Assembly (NCBI RefSeq): GCF_007655135.1
Contig: NC_045133.1
Location: 2,542,001 to 2,606,000, forward strand
DNA from: Punica granatum
Lineage: Eukaryota > Streptophyta > Magnoliopsida > Myrtales > Lythraceae
DNA length: 64,000 nucleotides
Direction: 5' to 3'
The stretch's first letter is position 1. Each line of letters begins with the position of its first letter. Shown piece by piece: positions 63,901 through 64,000 of this stretch. The position numbers were made by a program, and so were the translations under genes. The notes under the pieces were generated by a model. The model ran no database searches and was not told the DNA's origin. It worked only from the letters and a program-made list of their open reading frames with translations.

Positions 63901-64000
63901 CTTGAGTCCAGAGACAGAAGTTTCATGGGAAACACAAAATGAGAAATGGCAATGACATACAGAGTATATAGAAGCTAAAGTTCATCGTCAAGAATCATTT

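Overview
This is nuclear DNA of a flowering plant, most likely a eudicot. The genes carry many GT–AG introns, the families are plant-specific (TTM1/2-like protein, plant cysteine oxidase, plastid enolase, KIN-8 kinesin, PII-2-like LRR protein, TIR-NBS-LRR remnant, MIR162), and the intergenic DNA is AT-rich with microsatellites and MITE-type repeats. Species is not called. All exon structures were read by eye from splice signals and protein continuity; no alignment or transcript data were available.

Layout. 0–5.2 kb: a TTM1/2-like gene (+) converging on an NHP2 gene (-). 5.9–6.4 kb: a palindromic foldback element with an 8-bp target duplication. 6.7–13.1 kb: a plant cysteine oxidase (+) tail-to-tail with plastid enolase ENO1 (-). 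14.2–16.7 kb: a repeat nest, in which a three-LTR TRIM retroelement sits inside one arm of an older inverted-repeat element. 16.9–18.0 kb: a broken tetraspanin gene. 19.8–20.6 kb: an AP2/ERF factor preceded by a short overlapping uORF. 21.9–23.9 kb: the MIR162 locus (-), followed by another long inverted repeat. 26.1 kb: a four-EF-hand calmodulin-like gene. 27.1–30.5 kb: gene debris (three P4-ATPase tail fragments and a TNL tail). 31.7–36.8 kb: an intact P4-ATPase (flippase, -). 39.5–42.2 kb: Dr1/NC2-beta (+). 42.8–45.8 kb: kinesin KIN-8A-like (-). 46.9–48.7 kb: an inverted-repeat element and a MITE. 49.5–53.8 kb: a HAS1-type DEAD-box helicase (+), tail-to-tail with a PII-2-like LRR gene (-, 54.1–56.1 kb). 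56–62.7 kb: repeats only (hAT-like remnant, a second TRIM, two large palindromic elements). 63.5–63.9 kb: the last exons of an unidentified minus-strand gene that continues past the window edge.

How they work together. The genes are independent housekeeping or regulatory units, not a cluster. Functional threads are RNA metabolism (NHP2, HAS1 helicase, MIR162 as regulator of DCL1), low-oxygen and carbon metabolism (PCO next to plastid enolase), membrane and calcium biology (flippase, CML) and transcription (ERF, Dr1). The least ordinary content is structural: at least five long inverted-repeat elements, several with GC-rich cores, and the nested TRIM whose target-site duplication can be read directly.
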